64,000 nt of DNA, from NCBI GenBank assembly GCA_020634855.1, contig JACKAU010000015.1, positions 1 through 64,000 of the forward strand, written 5' to 3'. The notes beneath the pieces are model-generated. The model was not told where the DNA came from. It worked only from the letters and a program-made list of their open reading frames with translations, and did not search any database. The stretch's first letter is position 1, and each line of letters starts with the position of its first letter. Of this stretch, positions 8,336-17,705 are shown in pieces. Position numbers and translations under genes: made by a program. The DNA is from Anaerolineales bacterium (lineage in GTDB: Bacteria > Chloroflexota > Anaerolineae > 4572-78 > J111).

Positions 8336-8548
8336 CGCGTAACAGTTCCTTCCTTAGTGAAATACAAGAGATTATATCATTAGTTTAATATGTTGGCACG
8401 TTTGACCATTTGCCCAATTTTAAACAGGGACGATACAGACCATCCTGACGGCTGTCGTTCATCGATCACCTACGAACGCGTTCATTTTGAGGCGGCCCGC
8501 GGTCGGACGACAACGTTCTGATGGTTTATCTGGATTGAACGTAATCGT

Positions 8549-8576
8549 TTGCCTGCAAAAGTCAAACCACTATAAT
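8549..8576 (+). promoter_or_regulatory. Sigma-70-like promoter
   Basis: TTGCCT and TATAAT are 16 bases apart and lie 37 nt upstream of the ATG of the lipoprotein gene at 8613. The rest of the 8336-8612 gap shows nothing recognisable. Confidence 0.55.
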
Positions 8577-8612
8577 TAACCACTTGAAGTCTAAGAGGAA
8601 GGAATTGTATTT

Positions 8613-9383
8613 ATGGGAATTTCACGTCAATTAATTGTGGCGTCAATTTTGCTTGCCTTTATAACGGTCAATTGCACATTGGCGCAACCGGTCATTGATC
8701 GCGTAAGAGAACGCCGGGACGCGCTCGTAGCGTATGTCAGCGATGAAGAACCTACGCCCGAACGTCCGATGCCGACGCCGCGGCCTACATTTACGCCTAC
8801 GCCGGATTTTACCGATACACCTACTGTTACGCCTACCCCCACTATAACCCCGATCCCCACCGAAACGCCGACCCCGGTGCCAACCGACACACCGGTGGCG
8901 ACCGACACGCCCGAACCCACCGAGACCCCGACCCCCGCCCCGATCCCGCCGACGCCAACCCCTGGGCCACCCACCGACACGCCTGAACCTGAACCTACGG
9001 CCACTCCCGATTTTCCATTCAAAATTAAGGAGCAGGGCAACCGGGAATTCCAAAAAACGAGTGTTAATTTTGTGTCGAGTATCGTGGCCGTTACCGATGC
9101 CAACGGCACCCCGATTGGCGGTTACAAGCTGGTGGGTACCAATAATACGGGGCAATCCTACCAGAGCGCCGAGTCATCATGGCGGTATGACGCTCTGAGC
9201 GGCTTGGAGGGCTACGTCAAGCAGGGCAATATTAAGTTTGAACCCCCCGGGGGATTTAATGATTCCACCTGGACGGTTTTTATCGTTGACAGCGCGGGTA
9301 ATCAGGTATCGGCCCCTATCTCCTTAACCTATCCCAGCGATCCCAGCCAAAGGGCGTGGGATTTTATCTGGTGGTCTCAGTAG
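8613..9383 (+). CDS. Secreted protein with Thr-Pro linker and C-terminal beta domain
   Basis: 256 aa. The N-terminal hydrophobic segment has a Cys near residue 21, possibly a lipoprotein signal, though the lipobox is poor. Residues 50-130 are a low-complexity TPTP/TDTPEP linker. The last 120 residues form a compact domain (ITVxD-like strands, KTSVNFVSSIVAVTDANG at its start) that I cannot name. It resembles in layout the products of 9399, 10235 and 19848: lipoprotein signal, Thr/Pro/Glu linker, then a distinct globular head. The first three lie head to tail with short gaps and look like tandemly arisen surface proteins. A promoter and GGAAGGA ribosome site precede it. Confidence 0.75.
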   Translation: MGISRQLIVASILLAFITVNCTLAQPVIDRVRERRDALVAYVSDEEPTPERPMPTPRPTFTPTPDFTDTPTVTPTPTITPIPTETPTPVPTDTPVATDTPEPTETPTPAPIPPTPTPGPPTDTPEPEPTATPDFPFKIKEQGNREFQKTSVNFVSSIVAVTDANGTPIGGYKLVGTNNTGQSYQSAESSWRYDALSGLEGYVKQGNIKFEPPGGFNDSTWTVFIVDSAGNQVSAPISLTYPSDPSQRAWDFIWWSQ

Positions 9384-9398
9384 AGGCTGGGCGTCCGA

Positions 9399-10154
9399 AT
9401 GGAGACATCGTTTAAGACAAAATCGGCATTGTTATGGGCGGCTATGGTCTGTGTTGGCCTCAATTTGGGTTGTTCGCTAGGAGCCTTGGTTGTGCAGGCC
9501 CCGACCCCTACTCCCACCCGTCACAAAACACCTCAGGCTACCTATACCTTCACTCCCAACTGGACCGCCACCTTCACCCCCAGCGCCACACCTACCGAAA
9601 CCTCGACTCCGACTGAGACGCCAACCTTGACCCCCACACCGACCGAGACGCCGGAGGGTGAGGAAGAGCAAGCCCAAGCGGAAGCGCCGGCGCCACCACC
9701 TCCGCCGCCCCCGCCGCCCCCGCCGGAGGAAGCGCCGCCAACCGAAGAACCCACAGTAGCACCCGAACCGGAATTTCCCTTTCAGGTGAACTACTTTGTT
9801 CACGATACGGGTTCGCCGGGCGAAACGCGCATGACGGCCTGGATTAGGCGTGATTTCAAACCCGGTATCTTTAAAACGCTCGATGGCTTTCAAGTAAAAG
9901 CGCTGGCTCCGGATGGCAATGCCTATTTGAGCGAGATATCGGGGCCAGGCGCCGGCGATAGCACCGTAAAAGGCACCGGCGATAATCACAACATGAATAC
10001 AAAATTAGAATTTCAACCGTATACGCCCGGCCTTTATAAAATTACGTTAGTTGAAGGCGGCGTTCAGGTTTCGCCCGAAATTGAAATTACCCTCAGTGAA
10101 GATCCAATGCAGTATGTCCATTTCGACTTTTTTGAACAAGGGTCTGAGGAGTGA
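9399..10154 (+). CDS. Lipoprotein with Thr/Pro/Glu linker, second of three in tandem
   Basis: 251 aa. The signal peptide ends in LNLGC (Cys25), a good lipobox. The linker (about 32-125) contains TPTPT repeats and a run of ten prolines. The globular head (about 125-251) begins FPFQVNYFVHDTG and contains a predicted beta-rich GFQVKALAPDGNAYLSE segment; I do not recognise the family. It starts 15 nt after its upstream neighbour's stop, so the two are probably cotranscribed. Confidence 0.75.
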   Translation: METSFKTKSALLWAAMVCVGLNLGCSLGALVVQAPTPTPTRHKTPQATYTFTPNWTATFTPSATPTETSTPTETPTLTPTPTETPEGEEEQAQAEAPAPPPPPPPPPPPEEAPPTEEPTVAPEPEFPFQVNYFVHDTGSPGETRMTAWIRRDFKPGIFKTLDGFQVKALAPDGNAYLSEISGPGAGDSTVKGTGDNHNMNTKLEFQPYTPGLYKITLVEGGVQVSPEIEITLSEDPMQYVHFDFFEQGSEE

Positions 10155-10234
10155 TGGGGCATTCTTGTAATTAAGGCTGTCCTTATTATACTTATTGGCA
10201 GTATTTGTCTGTGTAGTGAGTTTTGGAGCGCAGC

Positions 10235-11305
10235 ATGGGAACATATAAGAATCGTTCTATCTTAATTTATGCCTTACCGATAACCTTGGCCTTGGTATCA
10301 TTGGGCTGCGGCTTGTCGGGGATGCTTGGGGGCGCCGGCAGCGCCAGTTTGGAGCCAACCCCCACCCGTACCCCAATGCCAACTTTCACGCCTACCCCGG
10401 CGGTTGTTGCGGTTTTAGACCCGGCCGCAGCTCAGGATGGCGTTATTTCCGACGGCCAATCGGTCGAACCGCCGGCTGAGGTGGCTGACGAGCCGCCTAC
10501 GGCGACGCCAACACTGGTGGTTCCGGTCGAAACAGTCGCGCCAACCGATACACCTGTACCGGAGGCGCGAGTGACTATTTTACAAAATATGAATGTCCGC
10601 AGCGGGCCAGGCACCGGTTATCCGGTTGTCGGGTCCGGGTCAGTGGGACAAAGCTCCAAGATCGTGGGGCGTAACAGCGATAACTCGTGGGTTCAGGTCG
10701 AATATCCCTCCAGCGATGGCACCGGCTGGGTGTTCAGTGACCTGGTCCAAATAGACGGCGATCCGAATATTGTGGGCGTCGTGGCGGTCGCTCCCCCACC
10801 GGCTCCCACGGCGGCGCCGGAACCAACCGCGCCGCCCGAGCCGGAAGAGCCGCCGCCCCCACCGGAACCACAATACCAGTTCACGCCAACCGGTTGGCAC
10901 GCCTCGGAAAATGCGGCCATTGTTCACTTCAAGGGCCGGATCAGAGATGAGAGCGGTAATCTGGTCAATGGCTACAGTGTTTTGGTGGATAACTGGTCTT
11001 GGAGCGTTGTTTCTCACCCCACCGGAGCCAGTAACCATTATCCGGAGAAGGGTGATGGTGAGTGGGACGTCGTTATTCCCAAGGAAAATATTGGCGGCGG
11101 CGTCGGCTGGTGGTGGTTGACAGTGGTTCGATATGACTGCCCCGATTTCTTATCCCGCTTCGACGCTCAGTGCAAGCAGTTCACGCGATTGTCGGAAGAT
11201 GTGAAAATTATGGTCAACTGGCCCGACGAAACGGTGATCAACGCCGACTGGGTTTGTCATTGGGATTGTGACAAGGGTCTGTACGTGCAAGGCTTTAGAC
11301 GCTAG
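10235..11305 (+). CDS. Lipoprotein with Pro-rich linkers and SH3b domain
   Basis: 356 aa from the ATG preceded by GGAG; a TTG 12 nt upstream is less likely. The lipobox is VSLGC. A Thr-Pro linker precedes a bacterial SH3 domain at about 115-175, signature MNVRSGPGTGYPVVG and GWVFSDL. A Pro/Glu linker follows, then a unique C-terminal domain with four Cys (CPDF, CKQF, CHWDC). SH3b domains usually bind wall peptides, so the protein may be wall-associated as well as lipid-anchored. It is the last gene of a three-lipoprotein run closed by a terminator. Confidence 0.8.
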   Translation: MGTYKNRSILIYALPITLALVSLGCGLSGMLGGAGSASLEPTPTRTPMPTFTPTPAVVAVLDPAAAQDGVISDGQSVEPPAEVADEPPTATPTLVVPVETVAPTDTPVPEARVTILQNMNVRSGPGTGYPVVGSGSVGQSSKIVGRNSDNSWVQVEYPSSDGTGWVFSDLVQIDGDPNIVGVVAVAPPPAPTAAPEPTAPPEPEEPPPPPEPQYQFTPTGWHASENAAIVHFKGRIRDESGNLVNGYSVLVDNWSWSVVSHPTGASNHYPEKGDGEWDVVIPKENIGGGVGWWWLTVVRYDCPDFLSRFDAQCKQFTRLSEDVKIMVNWPDETVINADWVCHWDCDKGLYVQGFRR

Positions 11306-11320
11306 CCAATTACCAATTAG

Positions 11321-11355
11321 GGTGACAGTCATTTATGCCGGGCTGTCACCTTTTT
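11321..11355 (+). terminator. Intrinsic terminator after the lipoprotein run
   Basis: GGTGACAG and CTGTCACC pair around a 14-nt loop and are followed by TTTTT. Confidence 0.75.
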
Positions 11356-11424
11356 GATTCAAATCATACGATGGGAGTCGAGACTTAAGCTGGAACCTTA
11401 ATTGTGGCTTAAGTTAATTTAACT

Positions 11425-13530
11425 TTGCGAAGAAGAACGGTTGTTGTAAGTAGTGTGGGTGTTTTGCTCATTCTAATCTGTACGGTTGGGATTGTGGTGG
11501 GCGTTTGGGCGATTCTACCGGCCTTGAATAACCCTGCTCTTATTGGCTCGATGGTCAACAGTGGCCTGGCCTCCACCCCCACGCCAATACCGGTCATCGA
11601 CCGTGAGCCTATGGCGACCGGTACGCCGGCCCTGTCTACGGCCACGCCAACTTTACAAGCGACAGCATCGGTTGAAACGACAGCCCCCTTAGTCGATACA
11701 CCATCGCCGACACCCGTCGAACGGGTGATCGGTCAGGCCGCCCCACTGCAACTTTCCACCGAACAACTGCTGACCCAGACTGACTTGCCTGAACGCGATC
11801 AACGCCTGTTGGCCATGCGTCTCAAAGCTATCGACGAGGAAATTCCGGAAGTGACGGCTAAGACCAAGCATGAGTATCAGGTTGGTGACACCGAGACCTT
11901 ATGGGTGACCGATAACTTCGCCACGCCGCCTCAAAACTTTGAAGTTACGGCGTCGCTGCAATTTATGACCGACCACGCCTATTGGTGGGTTCAGCAAGGG
12001 TTCAACATCGATGCCGGGGCTTTGGAGCGGTCAGCCGAACAGTTTGAAACCCATACCTATCCGACTAACCGGGAATTTTTTGGCAGCGAGTGGACGCCCG
12101 GGATCGATAACGACGAGCGGGTTCATATTTTTCTGGGGGATGTGCCTGGTGTGGCGGGCTACTTCTCGGCCTCGAATTCCTATTCGCACTTGGCTGAACC
12201 GTACAGTAATGAGCGCGAGATGTTTTTTATCAACGCCGGTTCGGTGTCTCCCGGCAACAATTACTTCGACAGCGTCTTGGCCCACGAATTTCAACATATG
12301 ATCCACTGGCATCAGGATCGCAACGAGGATACCTGGGTCAACGAAGGTTTGAGTGAATTAGCCAGCTTTCTCAATGGCTTTGGCCCCAGCAGCTTTGTCA
12401 GCGCTTACACCGGCATACCCGATACCCAACTCAACAGTTGGACCAGCAGTCCGGCCGATTACGGCGCTGGCTTTCTATTTGTGGCCTATTTCCTGCAACG
12501 CTACGGCGAAGAGATGACTAAAGCCGTGGTGGCCCATCCCCAAAACGGTATCGCCGGGTTCAACGTGGTGCTGGCCGAACACCATCTGCCTGAAACATTT
12601 AACGATATTTTTGCCGATTTTTTAGTAGCCAACTATGTCGATGATCCCGATCTTGACGATGGCCGCTACGGGTACGATGATTTCTCAATTGCGCCGGTGG
12701 CGCCCGACGCGCGTTATGGGGTGTATCCGGTTGAACAGCAAACAACCGTGTATCAGTTCGGCGGCGATTATATTGAAATTATGGGGCAGGGGGATGTGAC
12801 CGGCGAATTTACCGGCTCGACGCGTGTTAAGGTCGTTAACAACGATGCTCACAGCGGTCAATACCAGTGGTACAGCCATCGCGGCGACGATACCAACACC
12901 CGCCTGACGCACGCCTTTGATTTAAGTTCTGTCGATGCGGCCACCTTGAATTATTGGACCTGGTATGATCTTGAAGCTAATTGGGACTTCGGCTACGTGG
13001 AAGTTTCAACCGATGGAGGGCAAAAGTGGACCATCTTGCCCACCGCCCATAGCGCTACGGCTAATCCCAGTGGTAACGCCTTCGGCCCCGGTTACACCGG
13101 CTTGTCCGGCGATGGCCCCACCTGGCTTGAGGAGTCGATTGATTTGACGCCTTATGCCGGGCAGGAGATTCTATTGCGGTTTGAATATGTCGCCGATGAC
13201 GCCGTCAACCGGCCCGGTTGGACCATCGACGATATCAGTATCCCCGAAATTGGTTTTTTTGACGATGTCGAACACGGCGCCGATGGCTGGCAAGCTGAGG
13301 GGTTTGTCAGAATTGACAATGTTTTGCCTCAGCAATTTATCCTCCAGGTAATCGAAATTGGCGAGGTCGGCGTCGATGTACGCCGTATCCCCCTGGACGA
13401 GACCAATTATGGTACCTTTACCGTTGAGGGTTTGGGTTCAGACATTCAAAAAGCCGTGATGATCGTTAGCGGTGTTACGCCGGTTACCACCGAACCGGCC
13501 AGCTATCAGTATAAGCTCGTGGCCCAATAA
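11425..13530 (+). CDS. Exported M6-like (immune inhibitor A type) metallopeptidase
   Basis: 701 aa with a TTG start. An in-frame stop lies just upstream, and no ATG precedes the membrane segment at residues 5-30. A Thr-Pro linker (about 50-95) leads to the peptidase region. The zinc motif HEFQH (His287, Glu288, His291) is followed by WVNEGLSELA, the Met/Glu-type third-ligand region of M6-like enzymes. The C-terminal half has jelly-roll modules with NNDAHSGQYQWYS and RPGWTIDDISI, as in immune inhibitor A-like proteases. It probably degrades extracellular protein. No ribosome site is obvious, so the start is less certain than the family. Confidence 0.85.
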   Translation: MRRRTVVVSSVGVLLILICTVGIVVGVWAILPALNNPALIGSMVNSGLASTPTPIPVIDREPMATGTPALSTATPTLQATASVETTAPLVDTPSPTPVERVIGQAAPLQLSTEQLLTQTDLPERDQRLLAMRLKAIDEEIPEVTAKTKHEYQVGDTETLWVTDNFATPPQNFEVTASLQFMTDHAYWWVQQGFNIDAGALERSAEQFETHTYPTNREFFGSEWTPGIDNDERVHIFLGDVPGVAGYFSASNSYSHLAEPYSNEREMFFINAGSVSPGNNYFDSVLAHEFQHMIHWHQDRNEDTWVNEGLSELASFLNGFGPSSFVSAYTGIPDTQLNSWTSSPADYGAGFLFVAYFLQRYGEEMTKAVVAHPQNGIAGFNVVLAEHHLPETFNDIFADFLVANYVDDPDLDDGRYGYDDFSIAPVAPDARYGVYPVEQQTTVYQFGGDYIEIMGQGDVTGEFTGSTRVKVVNNDAHSGQYQWYSHRGDDTNTRLTHAFDLSSVDAATLNYWTWYDLEANWDFGYVEVSTDGGQKWTILPTAHSATANPSGNAFGPGYTGLSGDGPTWLEESIDLTPYAGQEILLRFEYVADDAVNRPGWTIDDISIPEIGFFDDVEHGADGWQAEGFVRIDNVLPQQFILQVIEIGEVGVDVRRIPLDETNYGTFTVEGLGSDIQKAVMIVSGVTPVTTEPASYQYKLVAQ

Positions 13531-13731
13531 AAAAATTTGGCTCTGCAGGGCTACGTGGCATATTACCAACAATCTCCCCATCTCTTAATCTCCAATCTCC
13601 AAAACCAAATGTTACTTTATATCCCTGCTGAGTATAAAGTCTTTGGATCTCCCGGACCTGTCTTTGCCAGCCGTGGAACTTTTAAGTATACTAAGTTTAT
13701 GTAAACTTAAAATGCGGTTAGGGGAGATACC

Positions 13732-14607
13732 ATGACACGGCTCTTGATAGCAGCGATCCTACTGGCCTGGGGGATGGCTGTCCTACACGTTCAACCAGCG
13801 CAGGCCAACGGCGGCACAGTTCACATCGTACGTGAGGGGGAGACATTATTCTCAATTGCGGCTGCTTATGGACTTACCGTCCAGGAGTTGGCCACTGCCA
13901 ATAGATTAACCCCTGATTCCTGGCTTTCCGTCGGCCAGCCGTTGACGGTTCCGGCTCGACAACCTCAGTGGACCAACCCCTATGGGCATCAACCGCCGGC
14001 CCCCGCTAATTCACCCCAATGGGTACAACCGGCAACCCCTCCGACTGACCCCAATTATCAGTTTGCATCGTATAATCGTGGTTGGCCCCTCCCCCAACGC
14101 CCACTCTACGACCCTGCTCAGCGTCTGGGATATACGCCGCAGTGGGACCGGACTTTTCCTCAACCACCGCAATCACGCTTTGTGCCATCGCCCGGCGGTC
14201 CCCAACCGCGATATTCAGCCTGGGAAAATCCAAAGTTAGCGAACGAAAAATGGATCGATGTCAATTTAGCCACTCAGCAACTAACGGCCTACGAGGGGCG
14301 GCGTCCTGTGTTCCGGGCTATCGTGTCCACCGGCACCTGGAATCATCCGACCATAGCCGGCACGTTCAGTATTTATGTTAAATATGAGCAAGCCGATATG
14401 CAGGGTGGATACGGCGATGAGGCCTATGATCTGGCTGATGTACCCTATGTTATGTATTTCTACGAGGGCTACGGGTTACACGGCGCTTATTGGCACAACA
14501 ATTTTGGTACGCCTATGAGCCATGGATGTGTTAATTTGCCCATTCCGGCGGCCGAATGGTTGTTTAATTGGGCCAATGTTGGCACCAAAGTGGTCACTCA
14601 TTACTAG
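13732..14607 (+). CDS. LysM L,D-transpeptidase (YkuD)
   Basis: 291 aa with a clear signal peptide ending near AQANG and a GGGGAG ribosome site. A LysM domain (VHIVREGETLFSIAAAYGLT, about 30-75) anchors to peptidoglycan. A Pro/Gln-rich linker follows. The YkuD domain (about 178-291) carries HGAYWHN and SHGCVNL with nucleophile Cys266. Such enzymes make 3-3 cross-links or attach proteins to the wall. The protein stands alone but belongs to a stretch of envelope genes. Confidence 0.92.
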   Translation: MTRLLIAAILLAWGMAVLHVQPAQANGGTVHIVREGETLFSIAAAYGLTVQELATANRLTPDSWLSVGQPLTVPARQPQWTNPYGHQPPAPANSPQWVQPATPPTDPNYQFASYNRGWPLPQRPLYDPAQRLGYTPQWDRTFPQPPQSRFVPSPGGPQPRYSAWENPKLANEKWIDVNLATQQLTAYEGRRPVFRAIVSTGTWNHPTIAGTFSIYVKYEQADMQGGYGDEAYDLADVPYVMYFYEGYGLHGAYWHNNFGTPMSHGCVNLPIPAAEWLFNWANVGTKVVTHY

Positions 14608-14726
14608 ATTCTAGTCTAATAGTTTGTTAATTGGCAATAAAAAGGGATTGCCAAATGATAAATTTCATGATAAGCTCATTTTTGACGTGAAGCTCAGCAG
14701 CGCAGCATTTAATAGAGGGATTTCCT

Positions 14727-14993
14727 ATGTTATATGACTTCAAAATTGGCGACAAGGTACGTTGGGTCAGCCACGCTCGCGGCAAATGGACCGAAAAAGT
14801 TGGGGAAGTCATTGAAGTGGTTCCTCCCCATCACGGTGTATTTCTGGGTAAATATAAAAAGAAATACACTTTGGGCAGTTTTAGTAAAAGTAACCCCCGG
14901 CTGCAAACCTCTTACGTAGTCGCGGTCAAGGAGGGCAACAGCAAACCGAAGCTGTACTGGCCCCGCGCCAACCAATTGGAACCCGCCGAATAG
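14727..14993 (+). CDS. Small basic protein of unknown function
   Basis: 88 aa with a good GAGGGA ribosome site. FKIGDKVRWVSHARGKW and KVGEVIEVVPP resemble the small beta-barrel (KOW/SH3-like) start of nucleic-acid-associated proteins. The C-terminal half contains KLYWPRANQL. No signal peptide is present. Family not recognised. It is convergent with the amidohydrolase gene, with an 8-nt gap. Confidence 0.65.
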   Translation: MLYDFKIGDKVRWVSHARGKWTEKVGEVIEVVPPHHGVFLGKYKKKYTLGSFSKSNPRLQTSYVVAVKEGNSKPKLYWPRANQLEPAE

Positions 14994-15001
14994 GTTCGGC
15001 C

Positions 15002-16342
15002 TTAACTCATCGCCTCAACTCGCTGCCAGACTTCGGTAGCCAGTGTCATCGCCTTCTGCGCTATTTCAACCTCATCTAAAACCAAGACCTGTCGATCGGC
15101 CATCAACAGTTGCCCGCCGGCAATGGTATGGGTGACATGACTGCCGTCCATGCCAAAAATCAATTGCCAAGGGTAATTTCCTGCGGTTAATGGGGTGTAA
15201 GGCACATAATCAAGCAAAATGATATCGGCAAACGCTCCTGAAGCCAGTTGTCCGACCGGTTTGGGGAAGAATAGTTCAGCAATGGCAGCGTTGTTTTTGA
15301 AGGCCATCCCAATCAGCCGATCACCCGGCATCACTCGGGGATCGCCTTTACTGACGCGATGCAGCAGGTAAGCCGTGTGGATTTCGGTGAACATGTTGTT
15401 GGTAAAGCCGTCATTGCCCAAACCGACGGTAATCCCCTCATTGAGCATCTGCTCCACTTCCGCCACCCCCACTGCGTTATTCATGTTGCTGCGCGGTTGA
15501 TGGCTGATTTTTGTGCCGGTGCGTTGGAAAATAGCCATCTCGTTGGCGTCGACGTGAATGGCGTGAGCGACCAGCGTCTTTGGCCCTAAGATGCCTTGCT
15601 GTTCCAGCCGTTCGGCCACGCGGATGCCGTATTGGTTCAAACTATCTACCTCATCGGCTTTATCTTCAGCCACGTGGATATGGAAGCCGGTGTCAAGCCC
15701 CTTGGCCGCGTCGAGACAAGCGGCCAGCGTCTCATTGCTGACCGTAAAAGCGGCGTGAAGGCCAAACGACGCTCCTAATTTGGGATCGGGGTTGGCCCGC
15801 AGGCGCTTGATGAACCGCACGTTTTCGGCGATACCGGCTTTAGCGCCGGCTTCCCCGTTGCGATCCGTCACTTCGTAGCACAAGCCAACGCGCAGACCCG
15901 AGGCCGTGGCCGCGGCCGCCAGTGCATCGAGCGAACCGTCGATATGATTGGGGCTGGCATGGTGATCGATCAGGGTGGTGGTTCCGTGCCGGATGGCATC
16001 GACCAAAGCGACGAACGCACTGTATTGGCTATCCTCCAGCGTCAACGCCCGATCAATCTTCCACCACAGCCGTTCCAATATTTGCATAAAATTTTCTGGC
16101 GGTTCACCGGGGATCGCCATGCCTCGGGCAAAAGCGCCGTAAAAATGGGTGTGGGCGCAAATCATGCCCGGCATAATGATTTTGCCGCCGGCATCCAGTT
16201 TTTCGGCCGTCGGGTACTTGGCCGCCAGTTCGGCTGCTGAACCAACTTCGACAATGGTGTCGTCTTCGTAATAAACAGCGCCATCGGGAATGACATCTCC
16301 CGTCTGATTGAATGTGATTACCGTTCCGTTTGTAATAAGCAT
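15002..16342 (-). CDS. ssnA: SsnA-like amidohydrolase
   Basis: 446 aa, standard for the family. The metal-dependent hydrolase fold shows HTHFYGAF (about 66-73), HIHVAED near 222, HAIHVD near 266, and the terminal metal Asp in GNDGFTNN. The sequence matches the SsnA branch (LIDHHASPNHIDGSL, RLWWKIDRAL) of the chlorohydrolase/guanine deaminase group. In other bacteria ssnA lies among purine and selenium-related oxidation genes; none is visible here. The start is set by AAGGAG. The substrate is unknown. Confidence 0.85.
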   Translation of the reverse strand: MLITNGTVITFNQTGDVIPDGAVYYEDDTIVEVGSAAELAAKYPTAEKLDAGGKIIMPGMICAHTHFYGAFARGMAIPGEPPENFMQILERLWWKIDRALTLEDSQYSAFVALVDAIRHGTTTLIDHHASPNHIDGSLDALAAAATASGLRVGLCYEVTDRNGEAGAKAGIAENVRFIKRLRANPDPKLGASFGLHAAFTVSNETLAACLDAAKGLDTGFHIHVAEDKADEVDSLNQYGIRVAERLEQQGILGPKTLVAHAIHVDANEMAIFQRTGTKISHQPRSNMNNAVGVAEVEQMLNEGITVGLGNDGFTNNMFTEIHTAYLLHRVSKGDPRVMPGDRLIGMAFKNNAAIAELFFPKPVGQLASGAFADIILLDYVPYTPLTAGNYPWQLIFGMDGSHVTHTIAGGQLLMADRQVLVLDEVEIAQKAMTLATEVWQRVEAMS

Positions 16343-16575
16343 TATGGTCTCCTTGAATTTAGTCGCTCAATTTTAAGGGGTTGGCCTTAAAGGAGCAATT
16401 CAAAGCGACCTTGGTTGCGTGCCACAGTTTCAGACCCATGCTATAATAAATATACATAACTTCGACCATCAACGCGCATCATTGGTAGATCATTGTCGCC
16501 AATGGGACCAACGTTGGGACAGTTTTAAGCCTGTGTGTTATATATGAGTTACGCAGTTCAAAAGGTGACAGTCAC

Positions 16576-17619
16576 TTGGGTGTGATAAATCGACTTGTTT
16601 GGGCTAAACAAACGTTCATTGCAGCCAAATCAGATCGCCTTTTTGGAATTGTAGGATTAGCCATCTTGATTGTGGCCGGTATGATTATCGGGACCTTCTT
16701 CCTGTTCGGCTCGGTGGGCGAGGTTTCGCCTTTGCAAACTGAGGTTGACGTCGAAGTGGTGGCGGCCCCGGTCATTTATCCGTGGGTTGAGCAAGCCGCG
16801 CAGCAGTTCAATCAAGCTAACCCCAAAACGCAGGTCTCGGTCATCGAAGCCACCGAACTCATTCCGGAATCGAAATTCAGAACGGCCGCCGCTCAACCGC
16901 CGCCCGTCGCCTGGATTGCTGAGGCCGGGTTTGTGGTCGAATTGGCTAAAAATAAAGGTCTCGCGTTTGACGATCCGCAGCCGGTGGCCGGCAGCGACCT
17001 GGCCTGGGGCGCTTACACGGACAAACTTGAACAGTTGACCCAAAGCTACGGCGATCTCAGTTGGGACAGCCTGCATACCAAAGCCACCAGCCCTGATGGG
17101 TTGAAGTTGGTTATTAGCTCACCCCAAAATACGGCGGAAGGTATCGCTGCGCTTATTTCAGCCACAGCTTTTGCAGCTAACGCAGAGGCGATTTCCAGCG
17201 GCGATGTCAGCAGCGCCAACAATTGGCTGACCGATACCTTTGGCGATCACAATGCCACCGTCCCACCAACTCCGGCCCAATCGTTTGCCTCGGTTCAGGG
17301 CCGAACTCTGGGTGATGTTGGCCTGTTATCGATGGTCTCCTGGCGTAGCGCCAAACTAGACCAAAATCCTAATTTTACCCTCTTGCCGGTTGAACCGGCG
17401 GTTACGCTTGATTTCCCAATGGCCATTTGGACCGGCAGTCGAGCCACACCGGAAATGCAAGCTGCCGCGCATGCATTTCGAGATTTTTTGTTAGAAAGCA
17501 GCCAACAGTCACAGCTAACGGCTTATGGATTGGAACCGGCCGCCGGTCAAAGTGGTGTTCAAGCTGACGGCTCCACAGCCGATCGGCTGCAAGCCTGGGC
17601 CACTCGGGTGTTGCGCTAA
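16576..17619 (+). CDS. Membrane-anchored substrate-binding-protein-like protein
   Basis: 347 aa with a TTG start 7 nt after AAAGGTGA; a GTG two codons later is the alternative. One N-terminal transmembrane helix (about 22-47) is followed by a periplasmic-binding-type fold. It begins VDVEVVAAPVIYPWVEQAAQQFNQ and includes the WIAEAGFVVELAKNKGL hinge region. It pairs with the vWA fusion protein starting 86 nt downstream, which has the same kind of domain. No ABC permease or ATPase is nearby, so it may be a sensor or scaffold rather than a transporter part. Confidence 0.75.
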   Translation: MGVINRLVWAKQTFIAAKSDRLFGIVGLAILIVAGMIIGTFFLFGSVGEVSPLQTEVDVEVVAAPVIYPWVEQAAQQFNQANPKTQVSVIEATELIPESKFRTAAAQPPPVAWIAEAGFVVELAKNKGLAFDDPQPVAGSDLAWGAYTDKLEQLTQSYGDLSWDSLHTKATSPDGLKLVISSPQNTAEGIAALISATAFAANAEAISSGDVSSANNWLTDTFGDHNATVPPTPAQSFASVQGRTLGDVGLLSMVSWRSAKLDQNPNFTLLPVEPAVTLDFPMAIWTGSRATPEMQAAAHAFRDFLLESSQQSQLTAYGLEPAAGQSGVQADGSTADRLQAWATRVLR

Positions 17620-17705
17620 AATTGTCAGCCTAAAATTCGTCCCAAAGGGATTGACCGATCCCCGAATAAGTAAACGACATCTTTTTGAACCCAAGGAGGT
17701 AACCC

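Noticed and set aside
8627..9155. Long open frames antisense to the Thr-Pro linkers
   Set aside because: They are by-products of the GC-rich Thr/Pro codons (Gly/Val- and Arg-rich shadows) with no start signals.
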